NCBI GenBank assembly: GCA_016926315.1
Contig: JAFGOU010000296.1
Span: 1 to 13,567, forward strand
From: Chitinispirillaceae bacterium
GTDB taxonomy: Bacteria > Fibrobacterota > Chitinivibrionia > Chitinivibrionales > Chitinispirillaceae
Direction of reading: 5' to 3'
Length of the DNA stretch: 13,567 nucleotides
The notes under the pieces: model-generated
The model's input: the letters and a program-made list of their open reading frames with translations, nothing else
What the model was told of the DNA's origin: nothing
Databases searched by the model: none
Shown here: positions 13,503-13,567 of the stretch, piece after piece
Numbering within the stretch: the first letter of the stretch is position 1
Layout of the letters: the number at the start of each line of letters is the position of its first letter
Program-made: the position numbers and the translations under genes

Positions 13503-13567
13503 TGACGGCGTACACTTTCGGAAAATACCGCATGCCCCGGGGAAAAACCCGTCAGGCGGACGCAAAA

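Noticed and set aside
1..13567. tRNA, rRNA or insertion sequence
   Set aside because: Reading both strands, I saw no tRNA-like cloverleaf, rRNA segment, transposase or integrase gene.

Overview
The window looks like a bacterial cell-surface polysaccharide locus of roughly 53-55% GC (estimated by eye), with a few unrelated genes at its left edge. The best clue to the host is the large secreted protein at 2086-4242. It has a PKD domain with a WDFGDG motif and ends in a beta-rich tail resembling the type IX secretion (T9SS) C-terminal sorting domain. That tail is typical of the Fibrobacterota-Chlorobi-Bacteroidota (FCB) group and related candidate phyla. This assignment is an inference. No rRNA, tRNA or other taxonomic marker is present.

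Left part, plus strand. Positions 1-384 are the C-terminal half of larE, the sulfur transferase for the nickel-pincer cofactor of lactate racemase-type enzymes. A possible 36-residue ORF overlaps its stop as ATGA and is followed by a good intrinsic terminator (495-520). A candidate promoter (540-568) and a leader with three successive small hairpins (571-631) precede a complete Gfo/Idh/MocA-family dehydrogenase (653-1663), most like the WbpB/WlbA nucleotide-sugar 3-dehydrogenases. The 422-base gap after it carries a REP-like double palindrome, a 12-base palindrome and a separate stem-loop. Next is the 718-residue secreted PKD / TIM-barrel glycosidase-like protein.

Right part, minus strand. 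Eight genes run leftward from 13448 to 4278 with overlaps or gaps of 31 bases or less, so they are almost certainly one operon. In transcription order they are: GT4 glycosyltransferase, NodB-type polysaccharide deacetylase, GT2 glycosyltransferase, a second GT2 (WbbL/rhamnosyltransferase-like), polysaccharide pyruvyl transferase, O-antigen ligase/polymerase-like membrane protein, MOP-superfamily flippase (Wzx-like), and a CelD/BcsL (FemAB-like) GNAT acyltransferase. A sigma-70-like promoter candidate lies at 13474-13502, just before the first gene.

Together the minus-strand genes form the core of a Wzx/Wzy-type pathway. Three glycosyltransferases would build an oligosaccharide on a lipid carrier. 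The deacetylase, pyruvyl transferase and GNAT protein would decorate it. The flippase would move it across the membrane, and the Wzy/WaaL-like protein would polymerise it or ligate it to an acceptor. No priming glycosyltransferase, chain-length regulator or outer-membrane export protein is visible here. The secreted glycosidase-like gene points towards this operon (stops 35 bases apart) and could act on the same polymer, but that is only a positional argument.
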